DNA of 62,726 nt from Thermoproteota archaeon (lineage in GTDB: Archaea; Korarchaeota; Korarchaeia; Korarchaeales; Korarchaeaceae): contig JAOZFG010000034.1 in NCBI GenBank assembly GCA_027491435.1, positions 1 through 62,726 on the forward strand. The letters run 5' to 3'. Positions 34,073 to 42,754 of the stretch are shown here, in pieces. Positions within the stretch are counted from its first letter, which is position 1; every line of letters starts with the position of its first letter. The notes beneath the pieces were generated by a model that ran no database searches, was not told the origin of the DNA, and worked only from the letters and a program-made list of their open reading frames with translations. A program made the translations under genes and the position numbers.

Positions 34073-35371
34073 GCCCTGGCTTCCCCTCCCGTCAACCACT
34101 TCCAGATGGGAACTACTTTTATCTTGCACCTCTCCAGCAGAGTCTGCTCCTCATCCCAGGTGACTACCGTTGCTTCCTTAATCCTGAGCTCCGGCTGTTA
34201 GGAGGGAAATAAACGCCTTGAGAAGTTTTTGTTGCTTCCTTAATCCTGAGCTCCCTACATGCTTCTAACACTTTCTTTAGGTGGACGTGCTCTAGCTTAA
34301 GGGTAACTTCCACCAACTCAACGGGCTTGCCTGCACGTCGGACCACGAAGTCCACCTCACGGCCAGATTTAGTGACGTAGTATGAAATCTCCTCCCCCGG
34401 TCCCCTAGACCTCCTCTTCAGTTCAAGATAGACCGAGTTCTCCACTCTCCTGCCCAGATCCATGACCGAGCTGAAGACGTTAGATATGGCCACATCCACA
34501 AGGTAGACTTTCTTTGGGGAGATTCTCCTTATCCTCTCTGATGCGGAGCTCCTATACACGGTGAATATTAGGAAGGCTTCCCTCATATACTCCACGTAGT
34601 TTATCAAGGTCTTGGTATCTACACTAACCCCCTGGGCTTTTAACAACCTCCTCAGAGAGTTCCAGGTCACCAGATTGGAATAGTTGGAGAGTACGAAGTA
34701 GACACGTCCCTAAACTCGCTTAAATCCCTTATACCGTGCCTTTCTATCACGTCCCTGTAAAAGATAGTCTCAAGCAGTGAGATCACCTTCTCTCTGGACC
34801 TGAAGAGCCAGACCTCAGGAAATCCTCCCCACTTCAAGTAGTCGTTGAGGAGAGACCTTATCCTCCCCCTCTCCCTGAAGGTCAAGCCCTTAGAGCTTGC
34901 CACCTCTCTAAAGGAGAGGGGGAGGAGCAACTTTGAGCTGTAGCGTCCCCTAAGCTGGGTAGGTATCTCGGATGAATGAAGGGCTGAGGATGAGCCGGAA
35001 ACGTAAAGATAGAAATCTTTGACGTCGTGAAGCCAACGAAGCTTTCTACCCCAGTCCGGCCACTCCTGAACCTCATCCAGGAAGAGGTGAACCCTCCCTT
35101 CAGGATACTCAGCTCTAACCATCTCAGCAAACTCCCTAGCCTCGACTTTTCTGACTAGTGGTTCATCAAAAGGTATATAGAGAGCCTGTCCTCCCTTATC
35201 CAAGATGGATTGAGCTAATTTCAGCATGATGAAGGTCTTCCCAACTCTTCTAGGTCCTATGACAGCTATTATGTCCGGGAACGATTGAGGAAGGGAGAAA
35301 TCTCTGGGAACCTCCTGGACGTACTTTAGGGAGCCAAGGTACTCAAGGGTGAGCTCCTTTAGGAAACCCAT
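34069..35371 (-). pseudogene. AAA_14/DUF4143-type ATPase, broken twice
   Basis: The N-terminal part has Walker A (GPRRVGKTF), Walker B (VHLFLDEVQEW) and the sensor GSSSALHSSE of AAA_14 ATPases; the C-terminal part has the DUF4143 nuclease-like pattern (REVDFVVRR, then VELVEVTLK). A frameshift at about 34701-34709 separates the halves; the next frame restores VYFVLSNYSNLVTWNS. A second lesion, a 62 bp insertion at 34193-34254, breaks the tail: without it the frame reads EATVVTWDEEQTLLERC and stops at 34069-34071. The original promoter TATA is at 35391-35398, giving a leaderless ATG at 35371. Related proteins are common in archaea, with unclear function. Confidence 0.8.
34169..34254. repeat. 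24 bp perfect direct repeat flanking a 38 bp insert inside the ATPase pseudogene
   Basis: Copies at 34169-34192 and 34231-34254 are identical over exactly 24 bases and differ on both outer sides. The unique 38 bp between them (34193-34230) is not part of the ancestral reading frame. Deleting one copy plus the insert restores the gene, so this is a target duplication made at insertion. The dimensions equal those of a CRISPR repeat-spacer-repeat unit. Confidence 0.9.
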
Positions 35372-35390
35372 AGACTTATACTCCACAGAT

Positions 35391-35398
35391 ATATAAAT
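35391..35398 (-). promoter_or_regulatory. TATA box of the broken ATPase
   Basis: Minus-strand ATTTATAT centred about 24 bp upstream of the ATG at 35371. Confidence 0.5.
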
Positions 35399-35704
35399 AG
35401 TTTGGATTGGTAGTCAATAGAATTAGTCAGTAATGTTGGTCAGTCCAACCGAGGTTTAGCTGCTCTATCAAGCGGAGGGCGATCTGTAGGGCTTGCCCTG
35501 ATAGATTCTATGGGATAGCCCTGCAGAAAATTTCTCTCATACCCTTCATAGCTTAGGGTAGATTTCCCAAAGGAGCTTAGGAAAAGTCCTCGAAAGCCCT
35601 CAGGTGGTAAGAAATGCAGGAGAACTGCATAGTTGGGTTCGCTGAGTACTCGTCCAACAGCTGTTCCCCTGTGCCTGTCATTCCCTTAACTTTCACTTCC
35701 TTAT
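35399..35704. other. Intergenic region, no gene seen
   Basis: About 300 bp without an open frame of interest. AGGGCT (35488-35493) can pair with AGCCCT (35517-35522). I cannot identify a dif site for the adjacent XerA, although one would be expected somewhere in the chromosome. Confidence 0.3.
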
Positions 35705-36487
35705 TTAGCTCCCCATTATCCTGCGATAATCCCCTTCCACAAGCCCTCCTACCAAGTCTAGGTAGACTTGGGTGGTGTTCAAGTTTGAGTGGCCCAGTAT
35801 GGCCTGTAAGGCCCTTATGTTACCTCCCCTCAGAAGGTAGAGTATGGCGAAGCTGTGCCTGACCTTGTGGGGCGAGGAGTTGAGTGCCTGCTTGACCCAC
35901 CTCCTAATTGTTCTATCAGACCTGGGGAATACCCTTTCACCCCCGCTCACCGCCTTAAGCTCCCTCAAAACGCTGGCAGTATAGTCGGTGAAGTAAACGA
36001 CCCTGTCCTTCTCACCCTTCCCCCTGACCAGGGCTTTCCTGGCCTCCAAGTCGATCCGATCCCAGGTCAGGGAGACGAGCTCGCTGACCCTGACCCCTGT
36101 ATCAGCTAGGAAGAGCAAGGCAGCCTTCCTGATAAGGGGCAAGTCCTTAACAGCTTCCCTCAGGGACTGAACTGACTCTAAGAGCTCCCTGCTAACCCTG
36201 GGCTTTGGAGGAGGAGCCCTCATGCTCTTAGCTAGTCTTCTAACCTCCTGAAGGAGGTCTTGTCTGCCAGCGACTTCAAAGAGGCGGACTAACCTCCGGA
36301 GGTAGGTCCTCAGGGTGATGGGCTTCACCCTCTCCTGCATCAAAGCTACCCAGGCCCTCAAGTCAAGTGGGGTCAGCTGGTCCAGGGGCTTAAAGCTCAG
36401 GAGGGACCTGAACAGGCCCTCGTACTTTTTCCTGGATAGGGGCGAGAGCCCGGCGAGGGCCGCCTTTATCAGCACGTCCTCTTCCAT
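35705..36487 (-). CDS. xerA: XerA-type tyrosine recombinase
   Basis: A 260-residue tyrosine recombinase, the usual size of archaeal XerA, which resolves chromosome dimers at dif. The N-terminal SAM-like DNA-binding domain covers about residues 5-90. Catalytic residues are R133 (ADTGVRVSEL), K157 (GKGEKDR), H207 and R210 (PHKVRHSF), H233 (ILGHSN) and the nucleophile Y242 (TTQVYLD). The ATG at 36487 is preferred to a TTG at 36490 because a shared TATA element is centred 27 bp upstream. No integrase-associated att duplications are seen, so a housekeeping role is more likely than a mobile element. Confidence 0.85.
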   Translation of the reverse strand: MEEDVLIKAALAGLSPLSRKKYEGLFRSLLSFKPLDQLTPLDLRAWVALMQERVKPITLRTYLRRLVRLFEVAGRQDLLQEVRRLAKSMRAPPPKPRVSRELLESVQSLREAVKDLPLIRKAALLFLADTGVRVSELVSLTWDRIDLEARKALVRGKGEKDRVVYFTDYTASVLRELKAVSGGERVFPRSDRTIRRWVKQALNSSPHKVRHSFAILYLLRGGNIRALQAILGHSNLNTTQVYLDLVGGLVEGDYRRIMGS

Positions 36488-36507
36488 CAAACTTTTTGGA
36501 AGCCGCC

Positions 36508-36520
36508 CTTTAAATTTTAG
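36508..36520. promoter_or_regulatory. Shared, near-palindromic TATA for xerA and dihydroorotase
   Basis: CTTTAAATTTTAG reads as a TATA-like box on both strands. It is 27 bp from the xerA ATG on the minus strand and about 22 bp from the dihydroorotase ATG on the plus strand. Confidence 0.45.
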
Positions 36521-36535
36521 AGGGTTGCCTTCCAG

Positions 36536-37744
36536 ATGGCCTGCATCTCAGGGAAGGCGTTCGTCGGAGGCAGGTTCCTGGACCTGTTCATCCGCTTCTC
36601 TGAAGTTATAGAGAGGATCAGCCTAGTGAAGGAGCCTGGTTGCGACGAGGCCTATCTAATACTGCCCGGCTTTGTTGACCTTCACGTCCACATGAGGGGG
36701 CTCAATCAGAGGCACAAAGGGGACTGGGGCTCTGAGTCGCTGGCCGCCTTGCACGGGGGCGTCACGGTGGTGGCGGATATGCCCAACAACGATCCCCCGA
36801 TAAGGGATCGTGGTTCCCTTGAGAGGAAATACGAGGAGGCCTCAAAGGAGAGCTACGTGGACTTTCTTTTCTACACCTTAGCCCCATTCCTTCCGGAGGA
36901 CCCTATAGTCGTAGGTGTGAAGGTTTACCCAGAGCAGCTCTACGACCTGACCCCCTTCAGGAGGTCTGGGGAGCTCGGGAAGGAGCTAGTGGTGCACGCC
37001 GAGGACCCTGAGGTCCTCAAGCTCGGGGAAACTGTAAACAGCCCGGATTATCACTGGAAGGCTCGTCCCGATTCGGCTGAGCTAGTGGCAGTTGAAAAAG
37101 TCGTCGAGATGTCCAGGCTGACCGGAAGTCGTCTTAGGATAGCCCACGCCTCCCTTCCCGACTCAGTAATTACTGCTAAGAGAGCTGGCTCCAAGGTTGA
37201 GGTGACCCCGCATCACCTCTTTTTCTCTAGGGAAGACGTTAGAGGGCCCCTAGCCAAGGTGAATCCCCCGTTAAGGTCTGATGAGGACGTATCAAGGCTG
37301 ATGAAGCTGGTTTCCTCCGGTTCCGTCGACTTCCTGGTCACGGATCACGCCCCTCATTCCAGGGAGGAGAAGTCAAGGGATTACGAGGAAATGCCCCCGG
37401 GAATTCCCTGGCTGGACGTAATGGCCCCCTTCCTGCTCAGCAAGGTTAAGGAGGGGTTCCCAACCATAATACTGGAGATGTACTCATCTGCTCCTGCCTC
37501 CCACATGGGGCTGAACAGGGGGACCATCGCCCCGGGGATGCTCGCCGACCTAGTTGTGCTTTCCAAGGAGGAGTGGACCGTCTCTGAGAGAAGCCTATAC
37601 ACAAGGGCCGGAGACTCCCTGCTCATGGGCAAGAGACTGCCCTACAAGGTCGAGAAGGTCTTCCTGAGGGGAGAGTTGGTGTTCCACGATGGGCCGGTGG
37701 ATGGGCCCAAGGGGGGCTTGGCAAACTCCAGGGGGTCACTCTAA
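36536..37744 (+). CDS. pyrC: Dihydroorotase
   Basis: A 402-residue amidohydrolase that closes carbamoyl-aspartate to dihydroorotate in pyrimidine synthesis. Metal and substrate motifs occur in order: DLHVHMRG, MPNNDPP, KVYPEQLYD (where the bridging carboxy-Lys is expected), HAEDPEV, RIAHASLPDS, TPHHLFF, NPPLR and TDHAPHS. The end has the usual GTIAPGMLADLVVL. The other pyrimidine genes are not nearby. Its stop overlaps the convergent PIN gene by 9 bp. Confidence 0.88.
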   Translation: MACISGKAFVGGRFLDLFIRFSEVIERISLVKEPGCDEAYLILPGFVDLHVHMRGLNQRHKGDWGSESLAALHGGVTVVADMPNNDPPIRDRGSLERKYEEASKESYVDFLFYTLAPFLPEDPIVVGVKVYPEQLYDLTPFRRSGELGKELVVHAEDPEVLKLGETVNSPDYHWKARPDSAELVAVEKVVEMSRLTGSRLRIAHASLPDSVITAKRAGSKVEVTPHHLFFSREDVRGPLAKVNPPLRSDEDVSRLMKLVSSGSVDFLVTDHAPHSREEKSRDYEEMPPGIPWLDVMAPFLLSKVKEGFPTIILEMYSSAPASHMGLNRGTIAPGMLADLVVLSKEEWTVSERSLYTRAGDSLLMGKRLPYKVEKVFLRGELVFHDGPVDGPKGGLANSRGSL

Positions 37745-38155
37745 GCTGAAATCCCTAACGTGTTTAGCCCTACCCCCCACCTTCCTCAAGAGCTTCTCAT
37801 CAGCTGTATAGGCTACTGTGCCTAAAAGCTCAGCTAAAGCTACGTACGAGGCGTCGTAAACGGTTACCCCCTTCCTCATAGCCACCTCCAAGGTTTTAGA
37901 GGAGAGTTCACCTGAGAGCTCGTGCAGGGTAAACTGGAAGTCATCCATTATCTCAGCTACTCGTTTAAGCTCCTCCTCTCCAAAGGCCCCTGAGTACTTC
38001 AGGGCGTTTAACACCTCATAGGGAAGCAGGCTGGGAGCCTCTAGATCGACGACCCCTGATGCGTAGGCCTGTTTTATAAGCCTTGCCTCGCGGCTGTACT
38101 CCTCCTCCACGAACCACTTAACCACTACAGAGGCATCTACAACAATTCTCTCCAT
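37736..38155 (-). CDS. VapC-type PIN ribonuclease toxin
   Basis: A 139-residue PIN domain. Acidic active-site residues are seen in VVDASVVVKWF (Asp), LPYEVLNALKY (Glu) and TVYDASYVALAE (Asp), with YTADEKLLRK (Asp) at the end. VapC toxins cleave RNA, often tRNA. The gene overlaps the upstream antitoxin by 19 bp, the usual toxin-second order. Unlike the two PIN genes at the left edge, this one is intact. Confidence 0.88.
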   Translation of the reverse strand: MERIVVDASVVVKWFVEEEYSREARLIKQAYASGVVDLEAPSLLPYEVLNALKYSGAFGEEELKRVAEIMDDFQFTLHELSGELSSKTLEVAMRKGVTVYDASYVALAELLGTVAYTADEKLLRKVGGRAKHVRDFSLE

Positions 38156-38385
38156 CTTCTTATCTCCCTCGTTGAATTCCAGTCTCTAACCCTCCTAGAT
38201 AAGGTTTCAGATTTCAAGGCCGCCTTCTTAATCCTAGAAAGGTCCTTTTCACGCCTCTTCTCCTCCTCCCTCCTTATTGTATCTATTATGGCCTGCCTGA
38301 CTACCTCGCTCCAATTTACGTGTTTAAGCTCATCCATCTTCCTCTTGACTTCCCTATCTATTCTGAAGCTGACCACCACAGACAT
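38137..38385 (-). CDS. VapB-type ribbon-helix-helix antitoxin
   Basis: An 82-residue protein with the MetJ/CopG-type start SVVVSFRIDREVKRKMDELK, then NWSEVVRQAIID, and a long basic/acidic tail that should wrap the toxin. It is first in the vapBC operon. A TATA (CTTATATT on the minus strand, 38408-38414) is 26 bp upstream of the ATG at 38385, indicating a leaderless mRNA; the preceding TTG is therefore not used. The short inverted TACG/CGTA elements between TATA and start (38389-38407) could be an autoregulatory operator. Confidence 0.85.
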   Translation of the reverse strand: MSVVVSFRIDREVKRKMDELKHVNWSEVVRQAIIDTIRREEEKRREKDLSRIKKAALKSETLSRRVRDWNSTREIRRWRELL

Positions 38386-38441
38386 CAACTAGTAATACGT
38401 GTGCGTAATATAAGTATGACCCTCCAAAAAAAGGGGGAGGG

Positions 38442-39572
38442 TTAGTCCTTGAGCAGCAGGTAGAAGAGGGCGGCCATGGCCAGCAGTAGAGGCACCAGCA
38501 TCACGGCGGTTATGGTGTAGAGCTCGGGCACGTTTGCGAGGCTGTTCACGTTAGTGGTCAGGAGGGCGTTCTTCAACAGGTCAGGCAATTTGTTAACGAC
38601 CTCTGGCTGAGCCACGAAGTACGGGAGTTGGCTGTGCATGTTTAGCATTTCCCCAGAGGCCACGGTCAGCAAGGCCAGGGGGCCTACGGCCTTGACGTAG
38701 TTTAGGTTGAACTCCCCACTGTAGAGGGAGTAGGCTAAGAACAGCTGAGCTAAAACCAAGACCATTTTGAGTATGAACAGCCAAGTAAAATCTAGCTTTG
38801 GTTTCATTCCCACGAGGAATCCGAACACGTTAGCGAACTTGTAGGGAGTTGTGAAGTAGAGGACTATAGAATACCAGGTCCCGAACACCAGCATTAGCAC
38901 TAGAGAAGTTAGTCCATACTTTAAGTTCAGCCTGACCAGCTTCATGTACCTTTCATCCTTGCTCTTGTGATACCTCAACCCATAGGCAGTAACTAGAACC
39001 AAGGAGCCCGCTGCCAAAGCTCCGAATATGCTCTTTAGGTATAGAGGCCACAGGGTTGGGTTCATCAGGGCCTCTCCAACGTCCAGCATCGGTTTAGGCT
39101 CTAGCTTGAGGCCAGCAGGGTAGTTAAGGAAGGCGAAAACTGCCCTGAACCCTAAGGGCACCAGGAGGCCGGTTAGGGCCAGAAGGGCTCCCAGCAGGTC
39201 ATGGAGCTCGTTGGATATCTTGCCCCAAAGGTACCAGTAGGACACTATGGAGAAGAACCTGAGCACTATCATTAGGATTGCCAGCCCGAAAGGAACCCAG
39301 GTCAGGTGTCCTGCAAGCCCTATAAATTGGGGGTAGAAGCTAAGCAGTATGACGGTAAAGGCCGTTCCAAAGACGCCTGCAACGGCGTAAGTAGCTGCGT
39401 AGTATCTCATCAGGTATTTTGCCCTCTCTACCAGGAATTCGTCGCCCTCTTTAGTGCCCTTCCACTTCATCCATGGTATGAAAATGCTCAGGGCTATGTC
39501 CAGGTTGACCAACACTATGTGAACGCCGAAGGTTAGGGTTATCAAGGTGGAAACTGGAAGTGGGGCCACCAT
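38442..39572 (-). CDS. CydA'-like second subunit of an archaeal cytochrome bd-type oxidase
   Basis: A 376-residue membrane protein with 8-9 helices that resembles its neighbour CydA rather than CydB. The N-terminal four-helix block aligns by eye: His in helix 1 (FGVHIVLVNLD), GVFGTAF...LSFYPQF, FGLAILMIVLRFFSIVSYWYLWGK and an H after it. The CydA quinol (Q) loop and the GRxPW motif are missing. This matches the CydAA' type reported from archaea, in which CydB is replaced by a CydA paralogue. It starts 6 bp after the CydA stop with AGAGGTGATG upstream. Confidence 0.7.
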   Translation of the reverse strand: MVAPLPVSTLITLTFGVHIVLVNLDIALSIFIPWMKWKGTKEGDEFLVERAKYLMRYYAATYAVAGVFGTAFTVILLSFYPQFIGLAGHLTWVPFGLAILMIVLRFFSIVSYWYLWGKISNELHDLLGALLALTGLLVPLGFRAVFAFLNYPAGLKLEPKPMLDVGEALMNPTLWPLYLKSIFGALAAGSLVLVTAYGLRYHKSKDERYMKLVRLNLKYGLTSLVLMLVFGTWYSIVLYFTTPYKFANVFGFLVGMKPKLDFTWLFILKMVLVLAQLFLAYSLYSGEFNLNYVKAVGPLALLTVASGEMLNMHSQLPYFVAQPEVVNKLPDLLKNALLTTNVNSLANVPELYTITAVMLVPLLLAMAALFYLLLKD

Positions 39573-39578
39573 AGATCA

Positions 39579-41171
39579 TCACCTCTTCCAAAGGAACCAG
39601 TAAACTGCTAGCACTAAAGCCACTAGTATTGCTGTGAGGTACAAAGCCACCCCAACTAATTGCCAAGCAGGAGGAGGATTTATTGTGAGTTCTGTTTGAA
39701 CGTCCATGATCCCGTATATGGCCCATGGTTTCCTACCCATTTCTCTAACACCCCATCCTAAGAAGCTAGTTAGCTGTGCTATTGCTGGAGATATTACCAA
39801 AATCGTAAGAAGCCACTTAGGCACTTCTGTCTTGAAGAAGGCGTAGAAGGTCGCCAGCAAGGCAATTAAACCTAGCAACACACCAAGCCCTATCTTAGTG
39901 TAGTACAGGTAGTGAATTATTAGAGGTGGTCTGAAATTAACGTCTATCTTATCGTATATTGGTAACTTAGCGTTTGGATCGCCGTAAGCCATCATAGGCA
40001 TCAACTGTTTCTCGACAAGGTCTTTTAACCCTATCAGCGATGGTAAAGTCGTTATACTCGAACTGGTCCCCTCCATGGCTGCGAACTTTTCAGGGTTATG
40101 TTTAGCTACAGCCACGCCCATCTCATGTCCGGAGATCATCCCTTGATAAGCTATGGCTAGCAGAGCTACTACAGCAGCGAATTTAAGAGATCTCATGAAG
40201 AACTCCCTGTCAGGGGATTCGGGCATCTTAAGGAGCCTTAGCGAGTAGCCCCCCATTATTGTGAAGGCTGACACAGCTATTGCTGCCCCTATTACGTGGA
40301 AGAATGTGGCTAGATACCCACCTGATAAGAACGTTATCATAAAAGTTCCAGCGTTCATGACGGTAGTTGCAACTATTTGATCTATGACTGTTTTGAGAGG
40401 TAACCCGGATACGGAGGACAAAGCCTCTTTTTTAATAACCAAAGCCAGGGTGCTCTCTCCTACAGTCTTGCCCGCAAAGGCTTCGCTCATTAAGGTTCTA
40501 ACGAGACCTGAGGGTAAGATTACTTTGACGAAGCCATCTCCAGTTCCAAGTACGCTTGCACCTACGGACTTTAAAGCGTTTACATCTATTACCTTAGCTA
40601 ATTCAGTTGGAACGAACAGTAAGACTTCTGGAGGAGCCCATTTGCCCGATATGGGGTCATATCTAGCTAAAACGTTCACAGGAGCTTGCATGAAGGAGTT
40701 GACGCTGAGAATCATTGCTGCTGAGTACCAAGCCCCTGCAAATGCTAGAATACCCACTAGCAGGTGTACTTTAGGCGGAAGTTTGTCCTCAGCGTAGAAG
40801 TACATGTAGATAAAAGCTACTTCCATGAGGAAAGCAAAGACCTCCATGTAAAGGGGGAAGTATATGTACCTGCCGGCAGCCTCGGTTAAGTTAGGCCATA
40901 GCAATACCAAGCCAAACTCTGAAGCGGTCCCAGTAGCGGCTCCTACAGCAAATACCATGACGAAGCCTTTGGCTAGCGTCCTCGATAGTCTCTTCCACTG
41001 CTCATTTCCCGTCTTCATCCAGATGGCCTCAGCTATTACTGCCAAGAAGGGGAGACCTATTACGTACTGTAATATGAACCAGTGAACCTCTATTCCTATC
41101 ATGGAGAGCAACCTTTCCCAGCCTGCCGGGTAACTGGAAAGCCATTGGGAAATTAGACCAAAGGGATCCAT
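39579..41171 (-). CDS. cydA: Cytochrome bd-type oxidase subunit I (CydA)
   Basis: A 530-residue protein with about nine membrane helices and CydA landmarks in order: His in helix 1 (IEVHWFIL), GTASEFGLVLLWPN, SVNSFMQAPV, a long soluble loop (the quinol loop region), HNPEKFAAMEG and GWGVREMGRKPW. It should oxidise quinol and reduce O2 at low concentration without pumping protons; in archaea other functions for CydAA' have been discussed. The ATG at 41171 is chosen because minus-strand CTTATATTAG (41201-41210) is a good TATA and homologues begin near here; an upstream ATG at 41252 would add 27 residues. Confidence 0.85.
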   Translation of the reverse strand: MDPFGLISQWLSSYPAGWERLLSMIGIEVHWFILQYVIGLPFLAVIAEAIWMKTGNEQWKRLSRTLAKGFVMVFAVGAATGTASEFGLVLLWPNLTEAAGRYIYFPLYMEVFAFLMEVAFIYMYFYAEDKLPPKVHLLVGILAFAGAWYSAAMILSVNSFMQAPVNVLARYDPISGKWAPPEVLLFVPTELAKVIDVNALKSVGASVLGTGDGFVKVILPSGLVRTLMSEAFAGKTVGESTLALVIKKEALSSVSGLPLKTVIDQIVATTVMNAGTFMITFLSGGYLATFFHVIGAAIAVSAFTIMGGYSLRLLKMPESPDREFFMRSLKFAAVVALLAIAYQGMISGHEMGVAVAKHNPEKFAAMEGTSSSITTLPSLIGLKDLVEKQLMPMMAYGDPNAKLPIYDKIDVNFRPPLIIHYLYYTKIGLGVLLGLIALLATFYAFFKTEVPKWLLTILVISPAIAQLTSFLGWGVREMGRKPWAIYGIMDVQTELTINPPPAWQLVGVALYLTAILVALVLAVYWFLWKR

Positions 41172-41548
41172 GATCAGACCCCACTGGAGAATGCAACGTT
41201 CTAATATAAGGATTACCTTCAAACCCGATGCTTTCATCATTAGAATATTCATCTTTACACTTTTAATAAAATATTTTTGGGCAAATTTCCGATTAATTTA
41301 GATATATTCCGACTAGAACCGCGCCTATTCGACGTAACCTTAACGGTATTTCGATATAAGGCGACCTAAAAAGATGCGTATGTTAGGGACAAATTAGTTT
41401 GTAATTGAAGAGAATATCTTCGACGTTATAACGACTATTTTGGTCTACATGAACCTTTTATATAGATTATCGTTCACATAGCAGGGGATATTAGTTTATA
41501 TAATTGTTCTAATGTTAATCTTTTTATTTAAGGCCAGTCAGTTAAGTT
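41172..41548. promoter_or_regulatory. Divergent promoter region of cydA and an anchored propeller gene
   Basis: About 380 bp, strongly AT-rich. It holds the cydA TATA (41201-41210, minus strand) and several plus-strand TATA-like boxes: GATATAAGG near 41353, TTTTATATAG near 41456, GTTTATATAATTG near 41494 and TTTTTATTTAAG near 41521-41532, the last being nearest to the ATG at 41549. The spread suggests several transcript starts. No gene is seen. Confidence 0.4.
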
Positions 41549-42694
41549 ATGGCATCAAATTATGGTGAAGATAAGAGGCCCGTGGTGACCGAATGTAAGT
41601 GTGGAGGGACTTGGATCTCGGTCATTACCCTTATAGTGGCCTTAATAATACTGATACTGCTTCTCCAATGTTGTGGATTCAAGTTCATAGTTGAGGGAGG
41701 CAGGGAGAAGACTGTCACAATAACTGCCGGGTCCCCTCCACCTGAGACGGTCACCTACACCAGCACCGGGCCGGGCGGAGTTGTCACCTACACCAGGACC
41801 GTCACCACAGGGTATACGAGGACCATTACCCAGACAGGGCCCACTAAGACAGTCACTAAGACCGAGACTCAAACTTCAACCACCATGCCAACCTTCACAG
41901 CGACCTTCACGAAGCCCCCTGAGATTTATGAGTGTAGGGAACCCAAACCTTCAGTTTTAGACTTTGAAACTAAGAGCAAAACAATTTGTTACTCGGACAC
42001 CCGGTACCCAGGTTCAAGAACCGGGGGCAAGATTGTCTGCATGTTCCCAAACGATTTTAAAGAATCCATAGTTATGTTCGAGACTAATGAGGCAATAAGC
42101 AGCTTTGATATAAATGGAGGAACCCTATACTACGTAGATTGGAATAGAAATTACATATACAAGGTTGATAACTTCTTCAACAAGAACTCCAAGCCCACGG
42201 CCATCTACAGGCACAGCACCTACGTGAGGGCCGTTAGAGTGGGGTTAGATGGCAAGATATACTTCAGCGAGAGCGATGGGAGTAAGGGAAGCATATACGT
42301 GCTGGAGGGGGGAAGGGCCACCAAAGTCCTAGTGGTCAGCGGACCGTTCAGGTTCTCGGGCTTCTTCGACTTCGATGACAGCGGAAACATATGGATTTCA
42401 ACAGGTGAGACTGGCTACCTCTACGCTTGGACCGGAAGCCGCTGGGAGTTCAGGTACAAGAGCCCGGGCGACTCAGTTTACGGCTTCTTCTTTCTCAAGC
42501 TGGGGACCAGGAAGGGGGTGTGCCCAGAGCTAGTTTACGCCGCTTGGACCGGGAAAGTCGTGTGGACCATACCTGGTGGGAGCTACAGGAAGGAGATAAA
42601 GACGATCCCTTACGACCCCAACGCCTGGATATCTGACGTCAACTCGGTTGAGTTAGCTAAAATCTACAGTTTAGGAGAGGGGCAGCCCGGTTAG
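41549..42694 (+). CDS. Membrane-anchored beta-propeller protein
   Basis: A 381-residue protein: short cytoplasmic tail with CKCGG, a transmembrane helix (about 24-44), a Thr/Ser-rich linker of about 80 residues (repeated TVTYT/TRTVTT-like units, probably glycosylated), then an extracellular beta-propeller of SMP-30/NHL type, with blade strands such as GKIYFSESDGSKGSIYVLEG and GNIWISTGETGYLYAW. Two cysteines (EYECREP, TICYSD) could form a disulfide. No catalytic residues are evident. A surface sensor or binding protein is likely; the ligand is unknown. Confidence 0.65.
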   Translation: MASNYGEDKRPVVTECKCGGTWISVITLIVALIILILLLQCCGFKFIVEGGREKTVTITAGSPPPETVTYTSTGPGGVVTYTRTVTTGYTRTITQTGPTKTVTKTETQTSTTMPTFTATFTKPPEIYECREPKPSVLDFETKSKTICYSDTRYPGSRTGGKIVCMFPNDFKESIVMFETNEAISSFDINGGTLYYVDWNRNYIYKVDNFFNKNSKPTAIYRHSTYVRAVRVGLDGKIYFSESDGSKGSIYVLEGGRATKVLVVSGPFRFSGFFDFDDSGNIWISTGETGYLYAWTGSRWEFRYKSPGDSVYGFFFLKLGTRKGVCPELVYAAWTGKVVWTIPGGSYRKEIKTIPYDPNAWISDVNSVELAKIYSLGEGQPG

Positions 42695-42754
42695 GTGCTG
42701 TCACCCTCATTTTTACTCAGTAGCCTTTTTAATGGTTTGAAGTAGTTAGCTTGG

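Noticed and set aside
34169-34254. A true minimal CRISPR array
   Set aside because: There are only two repeats, no leader or cas genes, and one repeat copy is the native coding sequence of an ATPase gene, so it is an insertion scar and not an evolved array.
35705-36487. Integrase of an inserted element
   Set aside because: Size and motifs fit housekeeping XerA, its neighbours are ordinary genes, and no attachment-site duplication was found.
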